NCBI GenBank assembly: GCA_963930775.1
Contig: OZ005689.1
Span: 37,025,351 to 37,089,350 of the forward strand
Reading direction: 5' to 3'
Origin: Cliona cf. orientalis
Lineage: Eukaryota; Porifera; Demospongiae; Clionaida; Clionaidae
DNA length: 64,000 nt
Shown here: one piece after another, positions 20,512-33,877 of the stretch
How positions within the stretch are numbered: position 1 is the first letter of the stretch
Layout of the letters: each line of letters begins with the position of its first letter
Notes under the pieces: generated by a model
What the model saw: the letters and a program-made list of their open reading frames with translations, nothing else
Told to the model about the DNA's origin: nothing
Databases searched by the model: none
Translations under genes and position numbers: made by a program

Positions 20512-21937
20512 CAGCAAAAAGTAATGGGTTATAGTAACCCAAAAATTTAGGTTAAAATACCTGCAACTCAGGTAACCCACATAGTGGGTAACAATAACCC
20601 ACAATATTTGTGGTCACATTAACCATAGCAGTTATATTAAACCAAAGGAATGGGTAGTAACAACCATTCGGTAGTAACAGCTACCCTCCCATTGGATTGT
20701 AGCTACCGAGGACTTATAGGTTAAATGTATTCCTTGATAGGTAAAATAACTAACAAACAGTTAATTTTAACCAGTATATGTATTCCAGAACAACCATGCA
20801 CAGTAGATAAAGTCAACCACAAATACGTCAAATTAAACCATCACGTTGGATAGGAAATACCTATTGCACAAATTATGAAATAAATAGACAAAGTATAAAG
20901 AAATGACAGTATTAAATAGTTAGAAATAACAAGATAAGCACTCACAATAGAGTACAAATGACTATCTATTATGTTCAATAGTACCTTACTAAGATTTGGG
21001 AGAAAACTCAACATTATGTTGCTAGCCTCAGCTCAAAAGAACCTGCATGACAGTATTCAGCATGTCACACCAGATAAGAATGTCAATAATTATCTGGTTA
21101 CCTTATGGGAATAATCCCAGATACCAAAAGACGGATACGTGTACGCCTAGCTACTCAAATGGCTTGTTTCTCCCTGCATGAGATATATATATGGTCACAG
21201 TAGTCCGATCGGACTAGCAATATGAGCAATAACCTACCTCTTAAATGTGGTTTCACTTTAAGTAGAGTTCCATCACAATCTGCTGTATGTATGGTGCACA
21301 CAGTAAATCAAAGGCGGCCATTTTCTACATAAAGCACACCAATAGCTTACAATTGAATTGAAGCTGCTTAGTCAACTTCAGCCACGGTCATTAGTAGCTG
21401 CATTCCATCTCCAGGCAACTTTCAGCTCACACTCATGCTCAGTCAAAACTTTGCTACGGTGACCAGGTTGATTCACTGTGGCTGACTGGCAAGATACAAC
21501 CATACGCTTATAGTGCATGCGAAACTTGAAAAAGAGCACAGAATACCTCCATAAAGTCAATATATCTCTGGTAGGAATGTTTTCATCTGTCAAAAATGCT
21601 TCCACCATTGTCCTTTTCATCCTCCACCATGAGCTTCAACTAGCGCAGATTGCTAGTTTGAATCTTAGCAGCACGTGTTCAATCACATGATCGCACATGC
21701 TCAATTCAACTAGTCTTAAGTGGTAGCTTCAACCACCATTGGTTGTAGCTTCAACCATCCCTAGTGTACCACTACCAGTGTGGTGGATTACTGTGCCCGA
21801 GCATGGGTTACACTACACTCTAGCATGTTATTTTAACTCGGCAAGGATAACGTAACCAAGTTATGGTTAAATATGATCACATGAAATGATGGTTAATATG
21901 ACCACCCTGGGTTATTGTTACCCTTGACTTTTTGCTG
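20512..21937. mobile_element. TIR element of about 1.4 kb, non-autonomous
   Basis: Ends are CAGCAAAAAGTAATGGG...CCCTTGACTTTTTGCTG (imperfect inverted repeats), extended by GGTTAtaGTAACCCA-type subterminal palindromes. The interior is full of short GGTAACAATAACCC and GTAGCTACA motifs in both orientations. The 80-codon minus frame near 21378-21620 is not convincing. Transposase superfamily unknown. Confidence 0.6.
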
Positions 21938-23650
21938 TGTGCAGTAATATATAGAAACCCTCTATTTACTGCCCTCTGATTGGACGATGCATGACTGCCT
22001 CACCTTCACAAAAGTTTGATAGCTCCAACCGAACAGCAGTCAGTAGCCCTCTACTATCATAGCCATGGAGTTGGTGAATACGTCTAATTTTTTTTATAAG
22101 GTCTGTGACTTCCCACACTCCACTGGTTAGCTACACTCGGGGAAATCTGAAGAAACAAAATTAATGATCGTAAAAAAATGACATCAACTACTTTCCTGGC
22201 TGCATGGTGAAGTGGGGGAACTGCCTCTTCTTAGATAGGATATTTCAGTTGACCCCCTGCATGCCTGGCCTTTGTATACTGACAAACTGTGTAATAATTA
22301 TACAAACCATAATAAAATTCGATCAGATTGTTGTATATCAAATCACTTCCCTGAGGAGAAAAAGATCCATCTGGAGGGATACTTGACATCATCCAACCTC
22401 AGTAGGGCTAGAGAAAATTTAATGATAAAAAATTAATAAATGCACACCACAAAAAAATCAGACTACTCTCCTGTGAAAAAAAATTGCAACTCAAATCTTC
22501 CCTACAATTGACCCCATCTGACCTTGGAAGGGTGCATAAAAAATTAAATTAATGTATACCAGGAAAAAAATAACAAACTCTTATCAGCTACTAGTTCCCT
22601 GAGGGATCCTGTTGGATGCTCCACCTCACCTCTGGAGGTATGTAGGGCCTAGCACATGCAGAACTGGTAATAGCCGGCTAAAGAGCAATGAAAGTAAATT
22701 GGGTAAAATCATGTAACAGAGTGAAAATTCAAATAAATCATTTCCCTGGGAAAAATAAATCTTCATCTTGTTGAAATATCTATCTCACCTGGGCAACATT
22801 AGTAGGGCTAAAATAAAAAAAAATGCATAAACATCACACATCACATAAAAAAATACATCAAGTCACTTTCCTGGGAATTTTTAAAAAAAGTTGACGTGAT
22901 TGGTCGACTAGAAAAAACATTTGGGAAAGTACATACACAAGTAATAAATTTAATTATAAAAATTTGCAATTAAAAAATGATACTGCAATCTAAGTCTAAT
23001 TAATTTTGAATTTGTACAACACATGAACCGGAAAGGTAAGTATTGCACTGGAGTGGTGAAGACAAAGGACTGGAAAGGAACCCTCAGTACAAAGAAACAT
23101 GTGATACACAAAATTTAATGCAATTATACACTATTAAAAATTACTGTGGTATGGTATACACTGAAAGTAATTATTATCTGTATATTTTTAACTTGCATTC
23201 AGTTAAAAATGCAATTTACAACTGACCATAATTACAGTAGCAGCAAGGTTTAATTTGCATTTTAAAAAAATTACATTATTAGCAAGTTTTAATTTGCATT
23301 TAAAAAAATGCAATTTAAAAACTGAATATTATTAAACTAGCAGCAAGTTTTAATTTACATTTTAAAATGCAATTTAAAACTGGAAAATTGCATGAATTGT
23401 ATATTAGCACCAAAAGAGTAAGTGCTCAGCGCTCACTTTTAATTAAATTTTTACAAGTAGCTATATTATATAACACAATTTTATGCACTGGCGATAGCTA
23501 AATTGGTACAAAATCACCTTTGCCAAAGTCTTCTCGCTTTTACAGGTATTGAAATATCTGCAGAAATGAGAGAGAAGAGAATAAAATTAATTTAGATCAC
23601 ATGAACACTTCAAACCACCTCCCCTCCCATCAAGGACAATTATCTGAGAA
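21938..23650. other. AT-rich repetitive intergenic DNA
   Basis: Contains loosely repeated blocks around 22320-22800 (CACTTCCCTG-like words, CTCACCT, AGTAGGGCTA(G/A)A) suggesting an old tandem array. Three to four units of an AT-rich repeat of about 65 bp (AGCAAGTTTTAATTTGCATT core) lie at about 23235-23390. No gene seen. Confidence 0.4.
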
Positions 23651-23654
23651 TAAC

Positions 23655-23860
23655 TGCCTTGCAAGAGAGCCAGACATACACCAGAAATAACAGCCGCAGA
23701 CTACCACCCCAGCATAAGCTGGTATACTCTCAATGCATACCACAGCCGAAACTGCCCTGCAAGAGAGCCAGACATACACCAGGAATAATAGCCGCGAACT
23801 ACCACCCCAGTATAAGCTGGTATACCCTCAATACACACCACAGCTGAATTTGCCCCCCCC
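23655..23860. repeat. Two tandem copies of a ~107-bp repeat, array A
   Basis: Each unit carries CAAGAGAGCCAGACATACAC and CCACCCCAG(C/T)ATAAGCTGG. A second two-unit array lies at 26147-26345. The poly-C run at 23847-23867 ends the array. Confidence 0.75.
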
Positions 23861-24299
23861 CCCCCCCCAAAAGTAAGATTGACCCCCCGAACCCACCATA
23901 GATGGATCTAGCTATCTAAAGTACTAGATAATGTGCGCTACCACATACAGCAATTTTAGCTTATCTTTCACAAATCCTTGAAGAAGCAATCCACTGAAAA
24001 TCCAAACGTCAAACGATGTTATCCAGCACCACAACACCTCATAAGAAAATAAGAGACAAGTCCATAACACATTGTGCAAATTTTAAGAGAATATTGCATC
24101 TTTGCCACCCACCATCTGTGGTGCACACACAAACTATGCAGTACCATAACTTGGCAGATGGGGCACCCCTATAAATATTATAGCTAATTTTTGAGTTGAC
24201 GACCATTACCAATTGTATTAGAATTGATATTCTCGCGCTATCTTCGTCAGTTGTCTAAGACTGAAAGTCTTTGTCTCAGACTTGCCTTCACCTTTTTAG

Positions 24300-24866
24300 A
24301 TTTTCACTAAAACTCGTCTGCAGCCAGCACTTGTGTTCACCAAGGACTTACTTCACCCCAGACATCTTCACCCAGAGTAACTACACTCTAGGACTTGCTT
24401 CCGTTGTGGCCTTATCACCTCAGTCATATATCTTCACCTAGAATGTGAACACTCTAGGGCTTGCTTCGCTGAGGACTTGTCTTCACCTCAGACATCTTCA
24501 CCCAGAGAAACTTCACTCTAGGACTTGCTTCCGTTGTGGCCTTATCACCTCAGGCATCTTCACCTAGAATGTGAACACTCCAGGACTTGCTTCACTGAGG
24601 ACTTGTCTTCACCCCAGACAGCCTCACCCAGGATGCAAACAATCTGGGGATTAGCTTCACTGAGGACCTGTTCACCACCTCACCTAGAGCGACACTCTGG
24701 GATTTGCTTCACTGGGGCATTGCATTCTCCCTGGAACTTGCCTTCAGCTAGAGCTGCCAACCTAATGCTTTAGTTTGCTCTGAAGATTCGTATAAAACCA
24801 AACAGCAAGTTTCAACCACAATAGGCAACTGTCGTCAACTCGTAAAATACCCACTATTACCAAGTG

Positions 24867-24912
<46 letters not shown>

Positions 24913-25970
24913 CTGGCCGTCAAGTGAAGATCTGGTTCTTATCCATCTCTTTGACATCAACAGTCACGACACCAGCCAGAGAGTTGGGGGGGGGGGGGGG
25001 AACACAAGAGGTGATCCTGTCCCTGGAGCCGAGGGGATGAGAAGACCACACTGACTTTCTCTGTCTGCAAATTCAAAATAGTGAAAAAGAATAAAAATTA
25101 AATCATTTTCTTGGGGCAGAGAGGATAAAAATGATACAATGGCTCTCTCTCTCTCAAGATAAAAAACGAACTGTTGACCTGTTCACAGGGCTGGAAGAAA
25201 AAAAAACATGCTTAAATATGGCAATTAAAAATGCAATTTAAAATCAAATTAGACTGCATAAATCTCTTATCATACATACATCTTCATAGCACCGACAACA
25301 CACCCCAACAAACACCATAGCATAGTTACGACTTGACGACCGTTGCCCATTGAAGGTCCATTCACTCTTGCCATGTTGTGGATATTTACCTTAACTGAAG
25401 ATCGAAAATCTCTGTTCAGCTAAAACTTATCATCATCTAGTGTTCGCATTCACTAAGGACTCGATAACTTCACCCCAGACATCTTCACCTAGAATGATTA
25501 CACTCCAGGATTTGCTTCACTGAGGACTTGTCTTCACCCCAGACATCTTCACCCAGAATAACTTCGCTCTAGGACTTGCTTCCGTTGTGGCCTTATCACC
25601 TCAGGCATCTTCGCCTAGAATATGAACACTCTAGGGCTTACTTCACTGAGGACTTGTCTTCACCCCAGACAGCCTCACCCAGGATGCAAACAATCTGGGG
25701 ATTAGCTTCACTGAGGACCTGTTCACCACCTCACCTAGAGCGACACTCTGGGATTTGCTTCACTGGGGTCTTGCATTCACCTTGTAACTTACCTTCAGCT
25801 AGAGCTGCCAACCTATTGCTTTAGTCTGCTCTGAAAATTCGTATAAAAGCAAGCGGCAAGTTCCAACCACAATGGGCAACTGTCGTCAACTCGTAAAATA
25901 CCCACTATTACCATATCACACACACACACACACACACACACAAAACTGGCCGTCAAGTGAAGATCTGGTT
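24300..25970. repeat. Tandem ~1.05-kb duplication containing a degenerate ~50-bp minisatellite
   Basis: 24300-24930 and 25380-25965 are closely similar direct copies. Each contains several degenerate units of about 50 bp built on GGACTTG(T/C)(C/T)TTC, CACCCCAGACATCTTCACC and CACTCTAGG, then a CA microsatellite (24868-24909; 25917-25942) and the same AAAACTGGCCGTCAAGTGAA tail. Near-identical 82-codon frames (24525-24773, 25576-25824) lie inside and are probably coincidental. Confidence 0.75.
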
Positions 25971-26146
25971 GGTAGAAGGACAAGGATTTCTCGCTTCTGC
26001 AGGCATCGAAATACCTGCAGAAACGAGAGAAGAAAGAGAGTAAATTTAGATAATACACTTACAAAAAGGTGTGCAAAATATTTCACCAAAACTAGCTAGC
26101 AATAAGTGGCAAAGAAATCTATTAAATAGTATTTATTATTTGCGAG

Positions 26147-26345
26147 AACAACTGCCCGGCAAGAGAGCCAGACATACACCAAAATTAGCAGGCGCGGACT
26201 ACCACCCCAGCATAAGCTGGTATACTCTTAATGCATACCACAGCCGAAACTGCCCTGCAAGAGAGCCAGACATACACCAGGAATAATAGCCGCGAATTAC
26301 CACCCCAGCATAAGCTGGTATACTCTCAATACACACCACAGCTGA
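26147..26345. repeat. Two tandem copies of the ~107-bp repeat, array B
   Basis: Same unit and order as 23655-23860, so the duplicated 24.3-26.0 kb block is bracketed by two copies of this array. Confidence 0.75.
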
Positions 26346-26423
26346 ACTCAACAGAACTACGCAAACCATCAATTCCTCTCTTTCGCTCGAGCCATGGATA
26401 CCTACGGTCACAGAAGACATGTA

Positions 26424-26807
26424 CCGTAGAATCCCGCGATTACGCTCCCCCTCGCGCATAAGCCCCCCCTCCATTTTTAGCTCAAGTTCCTGCATAGGTA
26501 CTTTTGTCTCGCGTATAAGCCCCCCCCCCCTGACTGTAAAATGGAGCCCATAAATCAACAAAAACAGTAGCTACAGCTAGCAAACTAGCTATTTGTGTCA
26601 TCTTATGCCTTACTTTGTCGCTTTTCTCGAGTTTTGTCCACCAAACAGTCAGAGAAAGTACAGAGATCGCACGCCCACGTGGCACTCGACGGTCGGTAAT
26701 GGTCGTCACACGGAAATGTAAGGATCCCGCGTATAAGCCCCCTCCCCACTTTTGCCCAATCCTAGCATGCACAAAGGGGGGGGGGGCGTAATCGCGGGAT
26801 TCTACGG
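26424..26807. mobile_element. MITE with TA duplication
   Basis: 384-bp element with near-perfect inverted ends CCGTAGAATCCCGCGATTAC / GTAATCGCGGGATTCTACGG flanked by TA. GCGTATAAGCCCC modules recur inside in both orientations. No ORF. Confidence 0.8.
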
Positions 26808-26819
26808 TACATGTATTCT

Positions 26820-29190
26820 GTGACGATGAGCCAATTTTCCCCAAAGGAAGCTCATTTGTCACCACTACACAGACCAACTGGTGTGCCTTCAATAAGCAGT
26901 GCCAATCCATTGACAGGCCATAGGACAACTCAAGTGTCCAACACCCAAGAAGTCTACAGCCAAGATCACCACCAACATCCTACGGCCCCACATACCGTTA
27001 ATGCAGGGGCAGTGATCCCAACCGAGGCTGGATGAGTGGAGGACAAATCAGTTGGCCACGGCTAGGTCCCTGGATAATGGACGCTTGTCGAGCAGAATAC
27101 ACCAGTTGCTCAGAGCAGGATGATAAAAGACACAGCCTCAAGAAAGAGGAAGCAATGGCAATTTTAAAAAAATAATAATAATTTTCACTAGGGGTCCTCC
27201 AGACTCATCAGAAAATATGGTGAGCCCAACACGGATCTAGCTAGCTACGGTAAGCTAGCATACTCTCAAAACATACACATTTTGCAACAAAAAGGACGCG
27301 AAAATAGCCCATCAAATTCAAATAGTTTGTACAAGTTACTTATCTTTCATAAGTCCACGAAGATCCGAGCCGATGAGACTCTCCTAGCGACGACTGTCCA
27401 ATCCATTGCCGCAGCGCGTCCATCGATAATGTCTCACATAAAACAGCTAGCTCGAGCCCTAGCCCTTCTTCTTTAGTTTGCTGGAGGTCCCAGCTGGCAG
27501 TGATCTGATTGGTCCACGGAAAATGCACGTGTTCATGTACTATAGTGCGCATGCGTGATTCTCTCAAATACATGTATCTCCTTGATCTTGTTATAAAATG
27601 TAATCTAGGATTAAAAATAATTTCAATTTTGAAAAACGCGCGATTTTCTGGTAAAGGTCGTCAACCGCTCCATATATTATATACGTTATGTGAATTCGTA
27701 AAATGCTGATTTCTTACATTAGATTGGATCATACGTTGTATTCAATTAACTACGGTAATACTGTACGATAAAATCAATACATAATAATAATTATCATAAT
27801 AAAAAAATACGGCTTGCCAGTTAGCATTACTGCATAATAATTATTATACATGTATTATAATATTATGCAAGAGTAAAATTGATTATCTTTGTCTCCTCCA
27901 AGTGTTTCAAAGTGATCTGCATCATAAATAAAACAATGTCATAATATAAACAGCAATACGTTCCCAACTATAGGCATGGTTTCATCCATTGAGGGAGAAA
28001 GCGTCCTCCACACCCCCCCCCCAACACAAAAAATTTGAGCATCATATTATCACAATAAGTCACCAAATCAAACCACTAGCATTAAATTTTGTTTTTAAAA
28101 CAATCCGGAGGATCTTTTTCCTAAAAATACGTCCAAAGGAACTTGGCATGCTGAATATGCCCACCCATTTATTGTGCTTCAACCCCAAAATCTTGTCGCT
28201 AGATGAAATCCTGATAGGGGTAGTGATGGGTGGGGGTGGGGGGGGGGGGACACATGTACATTGAGCGTACCTCAACATTGGAAGATCGAGTTCGAATTCG
28301 TAGCCGCGGATGTTGTAGCCAGTGTTCTTCTCTCTTCTTTCCTCTATGATGGTTGTAGCTTTCTTTAAACCTGTCTGGCCGGTGTGTGATGACCAGCACA
28401 GGAAACAGACTCAGCTCTGACAAATGAACAACCTGTAGAGGTGTACATTAGAGCAATATTAGTATAGAAATATCAGAGACAACAATTGAAAATGCACAAT
28501 AATAATAATAATATTATGTACACATGAGTAATGCACAATGCACTCATGTCTAAAAATGTAAATCAAGCACATCTGCTGACTATTGACTGCATGTATACAA
28601 GGTCACATAATATACACACATACACAGCATACTGGACAATTTGCTGACTTGCAAATCAAATGCACCCCAATTACTATCAGATATCGCTCTAATTATTCGA
28701 ACATTCTTATAGCCCAAACGGCAAGTTTAAGTAATTTATTTCCTTCCTAATTCGTCGAACATCTTGAATTTCAAGTTTTCTCATCCGCTCTAAATCAACT
28801 GAACGACCACGCGGTACGGCATTGCAGGAGCTCGAGATAACTCTTCCACGTTCATCGAAGAGTGTGGCTACCAAATCTTGGATAGCATATAAGAGCGGAA
28901 AGGCCCGTAATACAGACACAGATGGCGATCATTTTGCGATCGCTCGAGAGCACAGCGATACTGAGAACTCTAGAGCTTACAACGATACACCTATAGTTGG
29001 ATATCGACTGCTGTTTCTTCGTCGCTATAATAGTGCTTTCTCCATTTGCGCCGGATCCGTTCTATTTACACTCGAACAAACCATTGCCCGAAGTTATTTA
29101 CTTTCCATTTAATAACGAACAGCGATATTAATAATAATTATTTTTGGCCGTTCGGATAATTAGAGTGAGTACGGTATTATTATAATTTTG
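26820..29190. other. Gene-poor stretch with two weak coding candidates
   Basis: A plus frame 26826-27035 (Ser/Pro/His-rich, stop at 27033) could be a terminal exon. A minus frame 28707-28919 ends in a basic, helical, protein-like stretch (MRKLEIQDVRRIRKEINYLN) with no clear start. Neither has a recognisable domain or a phase-compatible partner. The rest is AT-rich, with a poly-G run at 28235-28249. Confidence 0.25.
27600..27755. repeat. Dispersed repeat, copy 1 of 2
   Basis: About 150 bp similar in direct orientation to 43545-43690 (shared TTTTCTGGTAAAGGTCGTCA and TTAGATTGGATCATACGTTG). Confidence 0.75.
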
Positions 29191-29204
29191 TGAGATAACT
29201 GTTT

Positions 29205-29310
29205 TGTTGGTAGTTGACCTCTGTTCATCATTGGCCTACTTTATGATGACCCAACCCCTTCCCATAGCCAGCAAATGGCATATAAAAACTTTGGTTGCTA
29301 GGCAAATACC
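29205..29310. repeat. Dispersed repeat, copy 1 of 2
   Basis: About 105 bp, close to 43228-43335 in direct orientation (shared GTTGGTAGTTGACCTCTGTT, TTTGGTTGCTAGGCAA). Confidence 0.8.
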
Positions 29311-31230
29311 AATTGTGTATACACATGTACACTTAGTATACTATGTTTGCTGACTTGGCACTTTTGCAATTCCATATTAGGTAGCTCAAAGGTTTTGTGG
29401 TGCTGTACTGAAACAGCTGACTAGCCTTTGTGTTGCCTTATATGGAATTACAAAAATGCAAAGTCAGCAAACTCATTACTGTGTGTGCATAGACATGACC
29501 ACTGTACCAATGTGCATTGCTGGCAGAATTAAACATGACAGCAACCAGTCCAGGGGCGTGGCACTGCATAAGCAATGTATAATATAAATCAATACACATG
29601 CATGCTCGATCTCGCTCGCAATATTCTTTGTTACTGTACTAAGCCATATCTACAGAGAAATAGCATGAGATAAAAGAATATTAGTGTCGAAGACGCTATC
29701 AGCTGGATGACAGTGGCTACTGTTGCTTGCTAATACTGGAAAGTGTTGGCCACACTGCCACGATGTTTGTGGCCACACCCTTCATGATGGACTGGCGATT
29801 ACATAACCATATCACCATAGGCATTAATTTTTGTGGGTGGGAAAATTTCGTGACTGTCAAATCAACCACGAAAATAACGAAAATTAGCACCCTACAAAAA
29901 TTACCTGCTATACCATATTTCAAGACGTATCTAAAAATAAGATTACGCTAGTTCCTCTTACGCATGTGCACCCCCAAGGTTAAATACCGGCTGTTAATTA
30001 TAGACAAGCTAAGGAACTGAGGCTGCCATTGAATATTATTTAAAACCACGAAAATTAATTTTGAGGCCCTTTTCAGATTTTCCACGAAAATTATCCTCCA
30101 CACGGTAGGTCAGCAATTGTACATCCCTAACTGGTTGCCTTACCACGTACTATAAATTCCATCCTTGATGCAGAAGCACGTCCATCATGTAGAGCTGGGG
30201 CTGCAGGTCCATGTTTCAAGTTAGTAAGATCCTGTTGCTAGGGGAGAAGGGATCAGGGATCTGATACTTCGGCTGAACATACAGGGGGGTCCACTGTTGG
30301 GGGAAGCTAGTGAAAAGCTAGCCGCGATTGATAGGAGCAGTGTCTCGGAGGGAGGGGGCGGGTAACAGTGTTTCTGCAACGATATTAGACCATGGCAGCT
30401 GGGAGAACGTGAGGCCATGCAGGGAAGGGCGTCTCGATCAAAACACACTCCGTCTGTAAGGAGAGAGAGAAGACTTAGACAAACAGTCATCCATATCTGC
30501 ACACCTTTATAAATTATTTATTCTAAATTTAAGGACTGTTTAGAATGGATACTCAGTAGAAACTTTCGCTTAATAGTTAGCTATAGTTTTCTACTGTGAT
30601 CACTGTGCTTATGCGGATCAGCCTATATCATGACATTGGTGACTGATTGAGGCTCTAAATCAGTTTATGAGTGCTTACCTCACTTGAAACAAAGGCCGCT
30701 TTCAGAAGAGCACTGATCAGGCACTCCCAAACTCTTTATTAACTATTTATGTACTACTGAATTAAGTTAATATTTCGGTTAATTTTGTGTTGTATAATTA
30801 GCTGTAGCTATACAGGACCTGCATGAAAACCTACTTTGTGTAGATGCAGCATACCTGTCAAAAATAAAATTTACTACTTACTACTACTACTAAATTTCGA
30901 TCATGAGTCTGACTTCCACCATGGACCAATCTGCTAAATTGCACCGCCGCTTCGCTTCGCAGTCTTCTGTTTCTCCCCTCTCACTCTCAGCAGCTCAGCA
31001 CAGCTTCATGGTGGCTACTAGCATAGATGGGGGAGCATGATCGCGCTGGTCGACGACTACCCCGTACCAACATCGTGAAGAATCCTACGCGCGTCAGCCA
31101 TTCCAACTCGACCGAATAGCTTGCTCTGAATGCTCTAGATGTTTCCAGGCCGGTTGACCTGTTTGCGTGAGGCTACTAGAAGAAGCTGGGAGCCAACTCT
31201 CGTCCACTAAACAGGTACATGTTTAATTTA
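29311..31230. other. Non-coding stretch with short inverted pieces
   Basis: Imperfect inverted blocks near 29340-29470 (TTTGCTGACTTG / AGTCAGCAAAC; TGCAATTCCATAT / ATATGGAATTAC) indicate an old foldback element. CACGAAAATTA-type pieces at 29800-30110 resemble the ends of other MITEs in the window. No supported gene. Confidence 0.4.
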
Positions 31231-32243
31231 TTAAGGTACCATTTAATTGCGTGGGCGTGAGCGTCAGGAATGGCTAATTCAATTAGCGAATCGTGAAGGG
31301 GCGTGGCCGAAGAGGCCATACGAGTGCTTTTGGTCGAAGGTGGGCGTGTCCAGAATCGGCCAGGGATGATTATGCGCGTGTAATTAGCGACCGGAAGTGG
31401 CCCCTGAAGAAAACACCGGTAATTGCCCACTTCAAAGCAAGATCAAAGCATTCTTTCTTAACTATTAACCGCAACGACTTAAAAAAAAAAAAAAAGCCTA
31501 ATTGGGCCTAATTAAGCATGTGGGCGTGTTCCTGGCACTGTGTGGAGTGTGTGCGTGTGCGTTAATGCAGGTTTTATTGCTTCCGATTGGGCGTGGCTTC
31601 ACGGGCCAGTGCTTGGATATCGGGGCCTGGAACTTGGCCGTGGCGATAGGTGGGCGTGTCCCAGATGCGGTGGTGACCTTTGAACCCGGCCAGGAGGCTT
31701 TGGGGGCGTGGCAGGAGGTCAAAGGTGAGGCCATGTCAGTTAATGAGGCACTGTACGGCGGTGCGATCGAGGGGCCTGTACGGCTGGACGGAAGCTGACG
31801 ATGGTTTGAAGCGGATGTGGTTGCGATGACGTGTTGTTACTCCGCCCACACAGGAAATGAGGTGAGCTCTTGTGTGGGCGGTGTGGCAGAACGGCCTCCA
31901 AGTGTTTGTGTGTGTTTTGGCCTTGAGGAAGCTGTGTGTTTTAATTGGGATTGATTGTGGGCTTCCGGTGGACATCCGGTGGTTAGTAGGCACTTGATGG
32001 AGAATGGTGGTCCTTGGGGAACAGGGTGGGGCTGTTTTGGGCGTGGCCTGGCCCCTCCCTTCCGGCTAGGCTTCCGGTCCATGGAGGATATTAAATGAAC
32101 ACTTCCGGCTCTAGCAGCCACACCCCTGAGACCTGTGCAATTAAAAGGGCGTGGTTACACAACATGCACCTCACTAATGACTTTGATGTGGTTTAGGTGT
32201 CATATCCCCCACCTCACGCCCACGCAATTTAATGGTACCTTAA
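31231..32243. mobile_element. TTAA-flanked TIR element, piggyBac-like non-autonomous
   Basis: About 1.0-kb element bounded by TTAA on both sides. Inverted ends are GGTACCATTTAATTGCGTGG and complement (one to two changes). TTAA duplication is the hallmark of piggyBac-type transposition. The interior is GC-richer than its surroundings, with many GGGCGTGG words; long frames inside reflect composition and none resembles a transposase. Confidence 0.75.
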
Positions 32244-32391
32244 TATCATCACATGCTTCACAGTCACACTATTAAAATTTTAATACTGTGAGGCACCCTT
32301 GCTCCTCAGGCTGATGACTAGGTAATTACCTGCCCATATGGTTATAGTAGGCATATTATTATTACAATAAAACATTTGTTTGCCACACATA

Positions 32392-32866
32392 AGGCCACTC
32401 CAAATCAATCATTAGTTTCTGGTCACCCGCCCGCATGACATTTTGAAAAGCCAGTTTATGAGGACTATAATGATATTCATAGAAAAGATGACGTAAAATT
32501 ACACATATTGAGTCATCATAAAACATTATGATACTCTCGAGATCTCGATCTCAAGCTCATTGCCTTGCTGCACTTGGTGAATCGAATACTCCTAGAGTCT
32601 AAACTTCACTGTGTCACATCAGTTCGTCATCCTGCATTCTGTTGACCTGCCAGTGTACTTCAACAGCTCATAGCTAGCTGATATGATCTGACAGGCTGTT
32701 GTTCACTCGAGGTTTGCTGACCATGCATTTGTGGTATAATTTAAGTACTTCCTCTTCCTGTCTTAATTCAATTAGTCATAGTCCCATAGTCCTAACCACC
32801 CGCCCGCCCGCATGTACTTGAGACAACTGGTGTGACCAGAAACTAATGATTGACTTGGAGTGGCCT
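32392..32866. mobile_element. MITE of the 'aggccactcc' family
   Basis: About 475 bp with inverted ends AGGCCACTCCAAATCAATCA and complement, extended by TTAGTTTCTGGTCAC / GTGACCAGAAACTAA. No ORF. Confidence 0.8.
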
Positions 32867-32935
32867 AATAATAAATAAGAATCATACAATTAATTTTAGT
32901 CTTTGTTCCATAAAGTCCTATAATTTGCCATAATT

Positions 32936-33375
32936 AGGCCACTCCAATTTGATATTATTGTTTCACGAGTAGGATAGCCAGAAAGAGTGAGTGGGTAGGT
33001 ACTAGGTAGGAATAAATTTGTAAATGTCATGTATGAATCTCATTATAAAGTTATGAATATCATTATAAGAATTATGAAGTTCATTATTTTTGCTATTATC
33101 ACTAGTGAGCCAAACGTATCATCGACTGTGGCTGGCGGGTGAATCCAGCACAACACTCCCCTGCTTTACTTCAGCACTGACCCACAGCTGATCTGTCATC
33201 TCCCACAAGAATTTACATGAAATCTGTGCCCAGTAGCTATCACGACTAGTCAATGTATATGGTAACAAATGCACATGCGCACTTTTAAACCACACCCACA
33301 AATTTACATTTATGAATCAAATTGGCAAAATATTGAGTCGTACTCGTGAAACAATACATCAGATTGGAGTGGCCT
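32936..33375. mobile_element. Second MITE of the 'aggccactcc' family
   Basis: About 440 bp with inverted ends AGGCCACTCCAATTTGAT and ATCAGATTGGAGTGGCCT plus ATTGTTTCACGAGTA / TACTCGTGAAACAAT. Lies only about 70 bp from the previous MITE. No ORF. Confidence 0.8.
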
Positions 33376-33514
33376 TACTTGTATACACAGTTACCAGGGT
33401 GAAATTGAGATTGTTGATTAGCTTTGTAGGGTAAAATGAGCAAATTGATTAGTTTTGATGGTTATTTTTGCACTTTAATTGGTAGTTAGGGTAATGAACA
33501 TAAATTTCTTCTCC

Positions 33515-33775
33515 ATAGGGGTGTACGCCTATTATCTGGAATAGCCCAATCATGTAGTGAGAATTTCACCCCATGGCACTTGGAGCCATTTACAGAAATT
33601 TATGACATTCCTGGCTGGATACTCACAAGCACAGGCATAAAATTATTATACTATATTTCTTAAATTCGGCCCTTCTAATTATTCAGCACCCTTTACCGAA
33701 TGATTGAAAATAGTCTCTAATTTTCAGCAAAGGTCTTCACGCGTATATGCTATAAATGGGAATAGAATGCGCACG
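33515..33775. repeat. Dispersed repeat, copy 1 of 2
   Basis: About 260 bp closely matching 37972-38245 in direct orientation (GGAATAGCCCAATCATGT, GACATTCCTGGCTGGATACT, CAGCACCCTTTACCGAATGA). The CGCCTATT..TGGAATAGCCCA end resembles the TIR of the 42774-43208 element. Confidence 0.8.
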
Positions 33776-33877
33776 CTAGGAGAAGAATTTCGCCAATATT
33801 GCCACAATAATAATATACTCTTGTTGGTGAAATTTTCTGTGTGTAGAAAGAATATCAATCTATTCTGCTACCTAGTA

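Noticed and set aside
24525..25824. Two near-identical 82-codon ORFs as a duplicated gene pair
   Set aside because: They lie within a degenerate minisatellite that was duplicated as a block. Similarity is explained by the DNA repeat and no domain is visible.
31502..31798. 98-codon plus ORF as a gene
   Set aside because: It lies within the GC-rich interior of a TTAA-flanked element, with overlapping open frames on the other strand; composition alone explains it.
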